Origin: WHSW01 sp963846165
Lineage (GTDB): Bacteria; Actinomycetota; Thermoleophilia; Solirubrobacterales; 70-9
Reading direction: 5' to 3'
DNA length: 64,000 bases
Assembly (NCBI GenBank): GCA_963846165.1
Contig: CAWJUU010000005.1
Location: 806,001 to 870,000, forward strand
Made by a program: the position numbers and the translations under genes
The notes under the pieces: generated by a model
Seen by the model: the letters and a program-made list of their open reading frames with translations, nothing else
What the model was told of the DNA's origin: nothing
The model's database searches: none
Part shown: positions 1 to 7,635 of the stretch, piece by piece
Layout: the number at the start of each line of letters is the position of its first letter
Numbering within the stretch: position 1 is the first letter of the stretch

Positions 1-67
1 CCACCGGCACCTCCGCGCGCTCGGCGAGCTCCGAGATCTTGAGCAGCTCCTGGGTCGGCGCGTTCAT
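1..67 (-). CDS. MerR-family regulator, N-terminal fragment (runs off window)
   Basis: Only the first 22 codons are inside the window. They read as the opening of a MerR-type helix-turn-helix (MNAPTQELLKISELAERAEV), where ISELAERAxV is the usual first recognition helix. The ATG at 67 overlaps the TGA of the CoA-transferase (ATGA), so the gene is the last visible cistron of the acyl-CoA operon and is probably translated by coupling. By position it may regulate this operon; the dyad at 4884-4903 is a candidate target. Inference only, since the effector domain is not visible. Confidence 0.7.
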   Translation of the reverse strand, partial: MNAPTQELLKISELAERAEVPV

Positions 68-1302
68 CCCATGAACCTCGCCTCGGTCGCCTCCCGCGCC
101 GTCGCCGCGATCGCCCCGGAGGCGAGCAGCTCGGCGATCTCCGGGGCGGAGAACCCGGCCTCCCCGAGGATGGCCTCGGTGTGCTCGCCGAGCGCCGGCG
201 CCGGCCTGGTGGCATCGCCCGCCGTCCGCGAAAGCTTGATCGGCAGGCCGAGCAGCCGCACCGGCCCGAGCTCGGGCTGCGAGAGCTCGACCACCATCTC
301 GCGCTCGCGCACGAGCTCGGACTCGAGCGCCTCGTCGAGGTCGAGCACCGGCTCGATCATCGCGTCGTGCTCGTCGTTGAACGCCTCCCACTGCGCGCGC
401 GTTCGCGACCCAAACACCTCGGCGACCTGGGCCTCGCCATCGGAGCCCGGCGCTGCGAACTGATGCTCGAGCAGGTCGGGGCGCTCGACGCCGTCACAGA
501 ACGCCTGCCAGAACTTCGGCTCGAGCGCACCACAGGTCACCCAGCCGTCGGCGCACTCGTACGGCCGGTAGCAGGCGACGCCGCCGGTGAGCATGCCGCC
601 GCCTCGGCGGGGCACCTCGCCATCGCACAGGTACTGCGCGGCCACCATCGCCAGCCAGGCGAGCGCCCCGTCGGTCATCGAGACGTCGACGAGCTGGCCC
701 TCGCCCGAGCGCTCGCGCTCGCGCAGCGCGGCCATTACCCCGAAGGCGGCCATCAGCGCGCCGCCGCCGAGATCGGCGATCTGGCCGGCCGACTGGATCG
801 GCCGCCCCTCGGGCTCGCCGGTCAGGCCGAGCAGGCCGTTGAGGCCGAGGTAGTTCATGTCGTGGCCCGCGCGAGCCGTGTTCGGCCCCGTCTGGCCGTA
901 GCCGGTGATCGCGCAGTAGACGATCCCCGGGTTGACCTCGCTCAGGGCGTCGTATCCGCAGCCGAGCTTGTCGAGCACGCCGGGGCGAAAGCTCTCGAGA
1001 ACGACGTCGTAGTCGCGCGCGAGTCGCAGGAAGGCGTCGCGGCCGGCGTCGGACTTGAGGTCGATGCGAACCGAGCGCTTGCCACGGTTGAGCGACATGA
1101 ACAGTGCCGAGCGGGTGCCGAGCGGCTGCTGCTCGTCGGAGCCGTAGTACGGGGGCGCCCAGCGCACGTAGTCGCCCATCCCGGTGTCCTCGACTTTGAC
1201 CACGTCGGCGCCGAAGTCCGCCATCAGCAGGCTGCAGAAGCCGCCGGGGAGCAGCCGGGTGAGGTCGAGGACCCGGACGTCGCTAAGCGGCAGCTCGCTC
1301 AT
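64..1302 (-). CDS. CaiB/BaiF family III CoA-transferase
   Basis: This 412-aa protein has the typical length and layout of family III (formyl-CoA transferase-like) enzymes, which move CoA between acyl groups in the cytoplasm. The N-terminal Rossmann part begins LSDVRVLDLTRLLPGGF and contains the family signature VKVEDTGMGDYVR. The likely catalytic aspartate lies in the QIADLGGG segment near residue 176. The start overlaps the end of the BKACE gene by 20 bp, and the stop overlaps the MerR start. Context suggests it activates a branched or unusual organic acid for the same pathway as the neighbouring carboxylase, hydratase and dehydrogenases; the substrate cannot be read from sequence. Confidence 0.9.
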   Translation of the reverse strand: MSELPLSDVRVLDLTRLLPGGFCSLLMADFGADVVKVEDTGMGDYVRWAPPYYGSDEQQPLGTRSALFMSLNRGKRSVRIDLKSDAGRDAFLRLARDYDVVLESFRPGVLDKLGCGYDALSEVNPGIVYCAITGYGQTGPNTARAGHDMNYLGLNGLLGLTGEPEGRPIQSAGQIADLGGGALMAAFGVMAALRERERSGEGQLVDVSMTDGALAWLAMVAAQYLCDGEVPRRGGGMLTGGVACYRPYECADGWVTCGALEPKFWQAFCDGVERPDLLEHQFAAPGSDGEAQVAEVFGSRTRAQWEAFNDEHDAMIEPVLDLDEALESELVREREMVVELSQPELGPVRLLGLPIKLSRTAGDATRPAPALGEHTEAILGEAGFSAPEIAELLASGAIAATAREATEARFMG

Positions 1303-2182
1303 CGCTTCTGGGCGGCACGCCGAGCATCGCTCGCGCCTCGGCGACGGTCGCCGCGCGCCGACCGACGTCCTCGGCCATCTGCCGTGCCTTGGCGATCAGG
1401 TCGCCGTTCGAGCGCGCCATCTCGCCGTCGGGCAGGTAGAGGTTGTCCTCGAGCCCGGCGCGGACATTGCCGCCGAGCACGAGCGCCGCACCGAGCAGCT
1501 TCCACTGGTCGCGCGAGATCCCGATCACCTGCCACGCGTTCTGGCCCTCGGCACCCCCGGGAACCTGCTCGGACATAAAGGCGACGTTGCGGGCGTTGGG
1601 GCGGATGCCGCCGTTGACGCCCATCACGAGCGAGATCTGGAGCGGCTCGGTGAGCAGCCCCATGTCGAGCAGGGGGTCGAGGTTGGCGACGTGGCCGGCG
1701 TCGAAGCACTCGTGCTCGGGCTTGATCCGGAGCTCGTTCATGGCGGTGATGAACTCGATGATCGTGTCGAAGGAGTTCTCGAACACGGCCTTGAAGACGA
1801 AGTCCTTGCGGCGCTTGGAGTACTTGGCGTAGTTCATCGAGCTCATGTTCAGTGCCGCGACGTCGGGCCGCAGCTCGCGCAGGTACTCGAGCCGCTTTTC
1901 GAGCGGCACGCCGATCGCTCCGGTCGAGTAGTTGACGATCACGTCGCCGACCTCGGCCAGGATCGCCTCGGTGATCGCGCGGAAGTCCTCGACCTCATAG
2001 CTCGGGGTGCCGTCCGGGGTGCGCGCGTGGATGTGGATCTGCGAGGCGCCCTCGTCGACCGCGCGGCGAGCCTCGGCCGCGTACTCGGCCGGCGTGTAGG
2101 GGATCGCCGGGCACTGATCGCGATTCGCGATCGCGCCCGAGATCGAGCAGCTGATGATCACCGGGTCTTCGAAGGGGCTCAT
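1283..2182 (-). CDS. BKACE (DUF849) beta-keto acid cleavage enzyme
   Basis: The 299-aa protein matches the BKACE/DUF849 family, whose members condense a beta-keto acid with acetyl-CoA and cleave it to acetoacetate and a new acyl-CoA (Kce is the founding case). Metal-binding histidines sit in the QIHIHAR motif near residue 47, and GHVANLDPLLDMG near residue 167 is the conserved C-terminal barrel segment. It overlaps the upstream small gene by ATGA and the downstream CoA-transferase by 20 bp, so it is a true operon member. Substrate unknown. A combination of carboxylase, CoA-transferase and BKACE in one operon is unusual and suggests a dedicated catabolic route. Confidence 0.88.
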   Translation of the reverse strand: MSPFEDPVIISCSISGAIANRDQCPAIPYTPAEYAAEARRAVDEGASQIHIHARTPDGTPSYEVEDFRAITEAILAEVGDVIVNYSTGAIGVPLEKRLEYLRELRPDVAALNMSSMNYAKYSKRRKDFVFKAVFENSFDTIIEFITAMNELRIKPEHECFDAGHVANLDPLLDMGLLTEPLQISLVMGVNGGIRPNARNVAFMSEQVPGGAEGQNAWQVIGISRDQWKLLGAALVLGGNVRAGLEDNLYLPDGEMARSNGDLIAKARQMAEDVGRRAATVAEARAMLGVPPRSDERAAA

Positions 2183-2475
2183 CGGTCCGGGCTCAGGTTG
2201 GGGGCGGCCCCGCTGACCCGCGCGATCAGCTCGTCCAACTCGGGCCGTCGCGACCGGTCGACTTGCTTCAGGTCGAGGCCCCAGACGATCGGACCCTTCG
2301 CGCGCATGCGCAGCACGCCTCCGCTCAGCCGGCCCTCACTGCACTCGAGCCGCTCGATGAGCTCGATGTGTACGCGCAGGACATGGTGCTGCTGGAACCC
2401 GAACGCCTCCAGGACCCGCCCGTCGAAGCTCAGCACCCCGTTGTCGGCCTTGAACTCGAACAGCTCGTCGGTCAT
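2179..2475 (-). CDS. Small protein of unknown function (PH-like fold guess)
   Basis: This 98-aa soluble protein begins MTDELFEFKADNGVLSFDG. The start at 2475 is chosen because GGGGGAG lies just upstream and the ATG overlaps the stop of the preceding micro-ORF (ATGA). It alternates short beta-strand-like segments (VLSFDGRVLEAFG, HVLRVHIELIERLEC) with a C-terminal helix (PELDELIARV), an arrangement seen in small PH-like proteins, but no family is recognised with certainty. No signal peptide or membrane segment is seen. Its stop overlaps the BKACE start by ATGA, so expression is coupled to the pathway enzymes. Confidence 0.65.
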   Translation of the reverse strand: MTDELFEFKADNGVLSFDGRVLEAFGFQQHHVLRVHIELIERLECSEGRLSGGVLRMRAKGPIVWGLDLKQVDRSRRPELDELIARVSGAAPNLSPDR

Positions 2476-2561
2476 CCGACTCCCCCGCACCCGACGCCCG
2501 ACACCCGCACGACCTGCATGAACTCGTCGCCGAGGTCGAGCTCCAGCGGTTCCCGATTCAT
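2472..2561 (-). CDS. 29-aa micro-ORF wedged between carboxylase and next gene
   Basis: The reading frame runs from an ATG at 2561 to a TGA at 2474-2472. It overlaps the carboxyltransferase stop by ATGA at its start and the next gene's ATG by ATGA at its end. The peptide begins MNREPLELDLGDEF and ends with a glycine-rich GVGCGGVG. Translational coupling on both sides argues that it is translated. Actinobacterial acyl-CoA carboxylases often have a small epsilon subunit gene at this place, but this peptide is too short and shows no clear epsilon signature. It could also be the remnant of a longer gene. Confidence 0.5.
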   Translation of the reverse strand: MNREPLELDLGDEFMQVVRVSGVGCGGVG

Positions 2562-4102
2562 ACCGGCATCACCCCGTGCTTGCGCCACGGCCGCTGCACC
2601 CGCTTGTCCTTTGCCATCCGCAGGCCGCGGATGATCGTCGGGCGCGTCTCGCGCGGGTCGATGACATCGTCGATGAGCGCGTTGCGCGCCGCGATGTAGA
2701 CATCGATCTGCTCGCGGACCGACTCGAGCATCGCCTCGCGCGTGGCGTCCGGGTCGTCGGAGGCCTCGATCGCCGAGCGCCCGATGATGTTGACCGCGCC
2801 CTCGGCCCCCATGACCGAGATCTCGGCGGTCGGCCAGGCGACGATCAGGTCGGGCTCGTACGCCTTGCCGTTCATCACGTAGTAACCGGCGCCGTAAGCC
2901 TTGCGGACCACGACCGTGATCTTCGGCACCGTGGCCCGCGAGATCGCGTAGAGCATCTTCGCCCCGTGGCGGATGATCCCGGCGTGCTCGACCTTCGAGC
3001 CGACCATGAACCCCGGCACGTCCTGGAGGAAGACGAGCGGGATCGAGAACGCGTCGCAGAGGTTGACGAACCGCGCCGCCTTGTCGGCGGAGTCGTTCTC
3101 GAGGATGCCACCGAGCTGCTTCGGCTGGTTGGCGACGATCCCGACCGGCATCCCGCCGAAGCGGGCGAAGCAGGTGATCAGGGTCTTCGCGAACCTCGGC
3201 TTGATGTCGAAGTACTCGCCGTCGTCGACGATCTCGCGGATCACGTCGTACATGTCGTAGGGCTGGCGATTGGACTCCGGGACGATCTCCATCAGCCGCT
3301 CGGACATCCGGTCATCGGGGTCCTCGGTCGGCCGCAACGGTGGCTTCTGCTCGCAGTTGGCAGGGAAGAACGAGAGGTAGGTCCTGACCGCCTCGATGCA
3401 CTCGCGATCGTCGGCGACCTCGAGGTCGCCGACTCCTGACTTGCGGCAGTGCACCTTGGCGCCGCCGAGGTCCTCCATCGAGATCTCCTCGCCGGTCACC
3501 GCCTTGGTCAGGTGCGGGCCCGCGAGCGCCATCGCGCCCTGGCCGACGACCATCGGGACGAAGTCCGACAGGCCCGGGATGTAAGCGGTGCCGGCTGCAC
3601 AGGGGCCCATCATCGCGGCGACCAGCGGAACGACGCCCGACATCACCACCTCCTCGCGGAAGAGGTGGCCCGAGCCTGCGAACAGCGACCCGGTTGCCTC
3701 CTGGATCCGCGCGCCCGCCGAGTCGAGCAGCCAGATCAGCGGGATCCGCTGGTTCAGCGCCAGCTCGCGCAGCCGCGCCATCTTGATCTCGCCGGTCATC
3801 CCCATCGAGCCGGCCATGACGGTGAAGTCGTACGCGGCGATCGCGCACGGGCGGCCGTCGACGTCGCCCCAGCCCGTGATCACCCCGTCGGCGGGCGCTT
3901 CGCGGCCCTCCATCGCGCGCTGGGAGAAGTGGGGGCCGGCGTGGATGCCGATCTCGACGAAGGTGCCCGCGTCGACGAGCAACTCGATCCGCTCGCGGGC
4001 GGTCAGCTTGCCGGCGTCGTGCTGCTTGGCGATCTTCTCCTCGCCGCCGCCCAGCTTCGCCTTCTCGCGGCGCGCATGAAGGTCCTCGACGCGTTCCTTC
4101 AT
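2558..4102 (-). CDS. Acyl-CoA carboxylase, carboxyltransferase (beta) subunit
   Basis: The 514-aa protein transfers carboxyl from biotin to an acyl-CoA. The start at 4102 (MKERVEDLHARREKA) gives the normal family N-terminus and an ATGA overlap with the hydratase. Hallmarks are the N-half crotonase-type domain with ADGVITGWGDVDGR, GSMGMTGEIKMARL and SAGARIQEATGSL, and the C-half with NDSADKAARFVNLCDAF, GFMVGSKVEHAGIIRHG and the KAYGAGYYVMNG oxyanion segment. No biotin carboxylase subunit lies in the window; a stand-alone BCCP is at 31937. Propionyl-, methylcrotonyl- or geranyl-type substrates are all possible, and the adjoining dehydrogenases and hydratase fit a branched acyl-CoA route. Confidence 0.93.
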   Translation of the reverse strand: MKERVEDLHARREKAKLGGGEEKIAKQHDAGKLTARERIELLVDAGTFVEIGIHAGPHFSQRAMEGREAPADGVITGWGDVDGRPCAIAAYDFTVMAGSMGMTGEIKMARLRELALNQRIPLIWLLDSAGARIQEATGSLFAGSGHLFREEVVMSGVVPLVAAMMGPCAAGTAYIPGLSDFVPMVVGQGAMALAGPHLTKAVTGEEISMEDLGGAKVHCRKSGVGDLEVADDRECIEAVRTYLSFFPANCEQKPPLRPTEDPDDRMSERLMEIVPESNRQPYDMYDVIREIVDDGEYFDIKPRFAKTLITCFARFGGMPVGIVANQPKQLGGILENDSADKAARFVNLCDAFSIPLVFLQDVPGFMVGSKVEHAGIIRHGAKMLYAISRATVPKITVVVRKAYGAGYYVMNGKAYEPDLIVAWPTAEISVMGAEGAVNIIGRSAIEASDDPDATREAMLESVREQIDVYIAARNALIDDVIDPRETRPTIIRGLRMAKDKRVQRPWRKHGVMPV

Positions 4103-4884
4103 CGGCCCTTCCATTCGGGCTCGCGCTTCTCGAAGAACGCGGTCACGCCCTCGATCGCGTCCTCGGTCGAGAGCTCGATCGTCAGCTGCGCGCGCAGGTA
4201 GTCGAGCGCGTCCATCAGCGGCATGTCCATCTGGCGCCAGATCGCGTCCTTGCCGAGTCGCATCACCAGCGGCGACTTCGAGGCCAGCTTCTGGGCCCAA
4301 TCGGCGACCGCGGCGTCGAACTCCGCCGCCGGCACGACCTTGTTCACAATCCCCGCCTCGCGGGCCTCCTCCGCGGTCAGCCGCTCTCCGAGCAGCAGCA
4401 TCTCGGTCGTCTTCTTGCGCGGCACGTTGCGATAGATCAGCGCCATGATCATGAACGGGAACAGGCCGACGGTGATCTCGGGGGTGCCGAACCCGGCTCC
4501 CGCCTTGGCGATGATCAGGTCACAGGCGAGGGCGATCCCGAGCGAGCCCGCGAGCACGTGACCGTTGGCGGCGGTGATCGAGGGCTTGCCGAGCTCGCCG
4601 AGCTCACGGAAGACGTCGACGAAGTGGGCGCTGCCGAAGTGCTTGTGGGCGACCGGTGCGTCGCTGCCGAAGCCGGCCAGGTTGCCGCCCGCCGAGAACA
4701 CCTTCTCGTGCGATGAGGTGAGCACGACGACCCGTACGTCGCCATCCGCCTTCGCCGCCCGCAGCGCATCGAGGAGCTCGAGCAGGAGCGACTCGGAGAG
4801 CGCGTTGCGGGTCTGAGGGTCGTCGAGCGTGATCGTCGCGATGTGCTCGGCGACCTCGTAGCGGATCTTCTCGTAGGCGGACAA
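4099..4884 (-). CDS. Enoyl-CoA hydratase/isomerase (crotonase family)
   Basis: This 261-aa crotonase-fold protein starts at a TTG (4884-4882) that gives the normal family N-terminus (MSAYEKIRYEVAEHIATITL). The oxyanion-hole segments FSAGGNLAGF and GHVLAGSLGIALACD are present. The first catalytic glutamate of classical hydratases (GGCE position) appears to be glycine here, whereas the second (GTPEITVGLFP) is kept, so the reaction may be isomerisation or another crotonase activity. There is no Shine-Dalgarno before the TTG and the start codon touches the dyad at 4884-4903, which suggests a leaderless or near-leaderless transcript. It is the first gene of the minus-strand operon. Confidence 0.88.
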   Translation of the reverse strand: MSAYEKIRYEVAEHIATITLDDPQTRNALSESLLLELLDALRAAKADGDVRVVVLTSSHEKVFSAGGNLAGFGSDAPVAHKHFGSAHFVDVFRELGELGKPSITAANGHVLAGSLGIALACDLIIAKAGAGFGTPEITVGLFPFMIMALIYRNVPRKKTTEMLLLGERLTAEEAREAGIVNKVVPAAEFDAAVADWAQKLASKSPLVMRLGKDAIWRQMDMPLMDALDYLRAQLTIELSTEDAIEGVTAFFEKREPEWKGR

Positions 4885-4903
4885 GAGTAGAAAGTACTAC
4901 TCT
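4884..4903. promoter_or_regulatory. Perfect 7-bp dyad, candidate operator of the divergent acyl-CoA operons
   Basis: AGAGTAG and CTACTCT form perfect inverted arms around a 6-bp spacer. The site abuts the TTG start of the hydratase and lies about 45 bp before the divergent dehydrogenase ATG. Immediately right, ACTCT recurs three times at 7-bp spacing (4899-4916). This AT-richer stretch stands out from its surroundings. A MerR- or TetR-type regulator is the likely ligand, and a MerR gene sits at the end of the minus operon. Confidence 0.6.
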
Positions 4904-4949
4904 ACACTCTTTACTCTCAGCGAGGCGGCCTGAAACCAAAGGAGCACGC

Positions 4950-6158
4950 ATGGCGACCGCGACCTCGACCGTGATCAAGCCCGAGCACGACGGCAAGCGC
5001 AAGCACTTCATCTTCACCGACGAGCATCTCGACCTGCGGGACTCGATGAGCGCCTGGGTGCACAAGGAGCTGCGCCCGCACCGCAACGAGTGGGAGGAGA
5101 CGCTGTGGCCCGACTCGGCGATGCGCCGCGCCGGCGAGCTCGGCTACCTCGGCCTCTGCTTCCCCGAGCAATACGGCGGCCAGGGCGGCGACTACTTCTA
5201 CTCGCTCGTGCGCGCGGAGTGCATGAGCCACTCGGGCTCCGGCGGAACCAACATGGGGTTCGCGGTGCAGACCGACATGGTCCTCCCCCCCGTGCACCTG
5301 CTCGGCACCGAGGACCAGAAGCAGCGCTACCTCGTCCCCGGGATCAAGGGCGAGCGGATCGGCTGCCTCGGGATCACCGAGCCCGGCGCCGGGTCCGACG
5401 TCGCCGGCATCCGCACGAGCGCGATCCGCGACGGCGACGAGTACGTGATCAACGGCGCGAAGACGTTCATCACCAACGGTGCCCGTGCGGACTTCTGCGT
5501 CCTGGTGACGAAGACCGACCCCGACAAGCGCCACGACGGGATCACGCTCTTCCTCGTCGACCTGCGCGACGAGGACGGCAACACAGTTCCCGGGTTCTCG
5601 ATCTCGCGCACGCTCGAGAAGATGGGGATGCACGCCTCCGACACCGGCGAGCTCGCCTTCGAGGACATGCGGGTGCCGGCGGACGCGGTCCTGGGAGAGA
5701 TCGGCAAGGGCTTCTACCACATCTCCTGGGAGCTGCAGGGAGAGCGGCTGGTCGCCGCGGCGGGTTGCTATGCCTCGTCTGAGCGGATGTTCGAGCGCAC
5801 GCTCGAGTACGCGAAGGAGCGCGAGGCCTTCGGCCGCCCGATCGGCCGATTTCAGGTGATCCGCCACAAGTTCGCCGACATGGCGACCAAGATCGAGGCG
5901 GCGAAGCAGATGGTGCACGCGACCGCGTGGCGGTTCGCCAACGGCGAGTACCCGGTGCGCGAGATCACGATGGCGAAGCTGTTCGCGACCCGGGTCTGCC
6001 ACGAAGTCGCCGACGAGTGCGTGCAGATCCACGGCGGCTACGGCTACATGAAGGAGTACGAGATCGAGCGCGCCTACCGCGACCAGCGCCTGAACCGGAT
6101 CGGCGCCGGCACCGACGAGATCATGCTCGACGTCATAGGCCGCTCCTACGGGATCTAG
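4950..6158 (+). CDS. Acyl-CoA dehydrogenase (long-chain/citronellyl type)
   Basis: The 402-aa FAD enzyme oxidises acyl-CoA to trans-2-enoyl-CoA. The FAD/substrate signatures ITEPGAGSDVAGIRT and NGAKTFITNG are present, followed by the C-terminal helical domain (REAFGRPIGRFQVIRHKFADM) and QIHGGYGYMKEYEIERAYRD. The usual YEGT catalytic glutamate motif near the C-terminus is GAGTDEIM here, as in LCAD/IVD-like members that place the base in another helix. AAAGGAG lies 5 bp upstream of the ATG. It is divergent from the hydratase-carboxylase operon and is followed 3 bp later by a second dehydrogenase. Confidence 0.95.
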   Translation: MATATSTVIKPEHDGKRKHFIFTDEHLDLRDSMSAWVHKELRPHRNEWEETLWPDSAMRRAGELGYLGLCFPEQYGGQGGDYFYSLVRAECMSHSGSGGTNMGFAVQTDMVLPPVHLLGTEDQKQRYLVPGIKGERIGCLGITEPGAGSDVAGIRTSAIRDGDEYVINGAKTFITNGARADFCVLVTKTDPDKRHDGITLFLVDLRDEDGNTVPGFSISRTLEKMGMHASDTGELAFEDMRVPADAVLGEIGKGFYHISWELQGERLVAAAGCYASSERMFERTLEYAKEREAFGRPIGRFQVIRHKFADMATKIEAAKQMVHATAWRFANGEYPVREITMAKLFATRVCHEVADECVQIHGGYGYMKEYEIERAYRDQRLNRIGAGTDEIMLDVIGRSYGI

Positions 6159-6161
6159 GCC

Positions 6162-7358
6162 GTGAGCACCGCGGCCGCCGCCGAGGCCGTCGCCCTGCCG
6201 CTCGTCCCCTCCGACGAGGAGCGGGGGATCAGGGACGCGGTCCGGGGGATCTGCGAGAGCCTCGGCGGGCCCGATTACCACCGCCGGATCGTTGAGGCCG
6301 GCGAGCCGCCGCGCGAGCTCTGGGATGCGCTCGCCGAGAAGGGCTATCTCGGGGTCAACCTGCCGGAGCGCTACGGCGGTGGCGGGCTCGGCATCTTCGC
6401 GCTGCAGGCGGTTGGCGAGGAGATCTCGCGCGCTGGCTGCTCGCTGCTCCTGATCGTCGTCTCACCGGCGATCGTCGGCTCGATCCTGGCCCGCCATGGC
6501 ACCGAGGCGCAGCGCGAGCGCTGGCTGCCACCGATCGCCGCCGGGACGACCCGGGTCGCGTTTGCGATCACCGAGCCCGACGCCGGCACCAACTCTCACA
6601 ACCTCTCGACCGCAGCGACGCGCCAACCCGATTCGGGCAGCTATCTGGTCCGCGGCACCAAGACCTACATCTCCGGGGTCGAGGACGCCCACGCGATCCT
6701 GGTGGTCGCCCGCAAGCGCGAGCAGGACGGTTCGCTCGGGCTGCCGCTGTTGATGCTGGTCGACACCGACTCGCCTGGGCTCGACAAGCAGCACATCCCG
6801 GTCGCGGTCAGGGCCTCCGACAAGCAGTGGCAGCTCTACTTCGACGACGTCGAGGTGCCGGCCGAGCGGGTGATCGGTGAGTCGGAGACCGCCGGGCTGA
6901 ACGCCGCCTTCGACGGGCTCAACCCGGAGCGGATCATGGGCGCGGCGATCGCCAGCGGCGCCGGACTGCGGGCGCTCGCGATCGCCTCGGAGTACGCGCG
7001 CGAGCGGGTCGTCTGGTCGCAGCCGATCGGCGCCCACCAGGGCCTCTCCCATCCGCTCGCCGAGGCGAAGATCGAGCTCGAGCTGGCGCGCCTGATGACC
7101 CAGAAGGCGGCGGCGCTCTACGACGCCGGCGCCCCGGCCGGTGAGCCGTCGAACATGGCGAAATACGCCGCCGCCGAGGCCGCGATCCACTGCGTCGACC
7201 AGGCGATCCAGACCCACGGCGGCAACGGCTTCGCGCTCGAGTACGGGCTCACCGACATGTATTGGGGCGTGCGCCTGGCCCGCACAGCGCCGGTCTCGCG
7301 CGAGATGATCCTCAACTACGTCGCCGAGCACTCGCTCGGGCTGCCGCGCTCGTACTGA
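6162..7358 (+). CDS. Acyl-CoA dehydrogenase, second paralogue
   Basis: This 398-aa protein starts at GTG, 3 bp after the previous stop. Domain order is standard: N-terminal helical region, middle beta-domain with FAITEPDAGTNSHNL and VRGTKTYISGVEDAHAIL, C-terminal helices with QTHGGNGFALEYGLTDMYW. The C-terminus (RLARTAPVSREMILNY) lacks the YEGT-type glutamate motif, placing it in a divergent subfamily whose catalytic base is not obvious. It may form a hetero-oligomer with, or act after, the upstream enzyme. An inverted repeat at 7394-7440 follows the gene. Confidence 0.93.
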   Translation: MSTAAAAEAVALPLVPSDEERGIRDAVRGICESLGGPDYHRRIVEAGEPPRELWDALAEKGYLGVNLPERYGGGGLGIFALQAVGEEISRAGCSLLLIVVSPAIVGSILARHGTEAQRERWLPPIAAGTTRVAFAITEPDAGTNSHNLSTAATRQPDSGSYLVRGTKTYISGVEDAHAILVVARKREQDGSLGLPLLMLVDTDSPGLDKQHIPVAVRASDKQWQLYFDDVEVPAERVIGESETAGLNAAFDGLNPERIMGAAIASGAGLRALAIASEYARERVVWSQPIGAHQGLSHPLAEAKIELELARLMTQKAAALYDAGAPAGEPSNMAKYAAAEAAIHCVDQAIQTHGGNGFALEYGLTDMYWGVRLARTAPVSREMILNYVAEHSLGLPRSY

Positions 7359-7393
7359 CGCGGCGGCCGGACCCGAGGAACGGCCCACGCTGC

Positions 7394-7440
7394 GCGAGTG
7401 GCGGATTTCGTCTTCACACAGGACGTTTTCCGCCACTCGC
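7394..7440. terminator. Long inverted repeat after the dehydrogenase pair
   Basis: A 12-bp perfect arm (7394-7405, GCGAGTGGCGGA) pairs with 7429-7440 across a 23-bp loop that has a further weak pairing. It lies 35 bp after the dehydrogenase stop and 33 bp before the lipoprotein start. There is no T-tract, so it may be a factor-dependent terminator, an mRNA-stabilising hairpin or a leader structure of the lipoprotein. Confidence 0.5.
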
Positions 7441-7473
7441 AGGTTGGGACTGGCCTATGGTTCGCGGTCCGAG

Positions 7474-7635
7474 ATGAAGGTTCGTGCTTCTTTCGCAGCT
7501 CTCGCCGTCGCCGCCGGGCTCGCCGCGGGCACGCTCGGCGGCTGCGGGTCCGACGACGACGAGTCGACCGAGTCCGGCGCCGCGAGCGAGACGACCGAGC
7601 AGACGACGACCAGTCCGTCGAGCGGCGGCTACTGA
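7474..7635 (+). CDS. Tiny putative lipoprotein
   Basis: This 53-aa protein has a short basic start (MKVRASFAALAVAAG), a hydrophobic stretch and a lipobox-like LGGC. The mature peptide is only about 30 residues, acidic then Ser/Thr-rich (SDDDESTESGAASETTEQ), typical of small exported actinobacterial lipoproteins. Function unknown. Its end overlaps the convergent sigma-factor gene by 7 bp. Confidence 0.6.
   Translation: MKVRASFAALAVAAGLAAGTLGGCGSDDDESTESGAASETTEQTTTSPSSGGY

Noticed and set aside
181..1578. Long plus-strand frame over the CoA-transferase
   Set aside because: It is a GC-driven antisense shadow with Arg/Ala-rich composition and no motif; many others of this type occur over the window.
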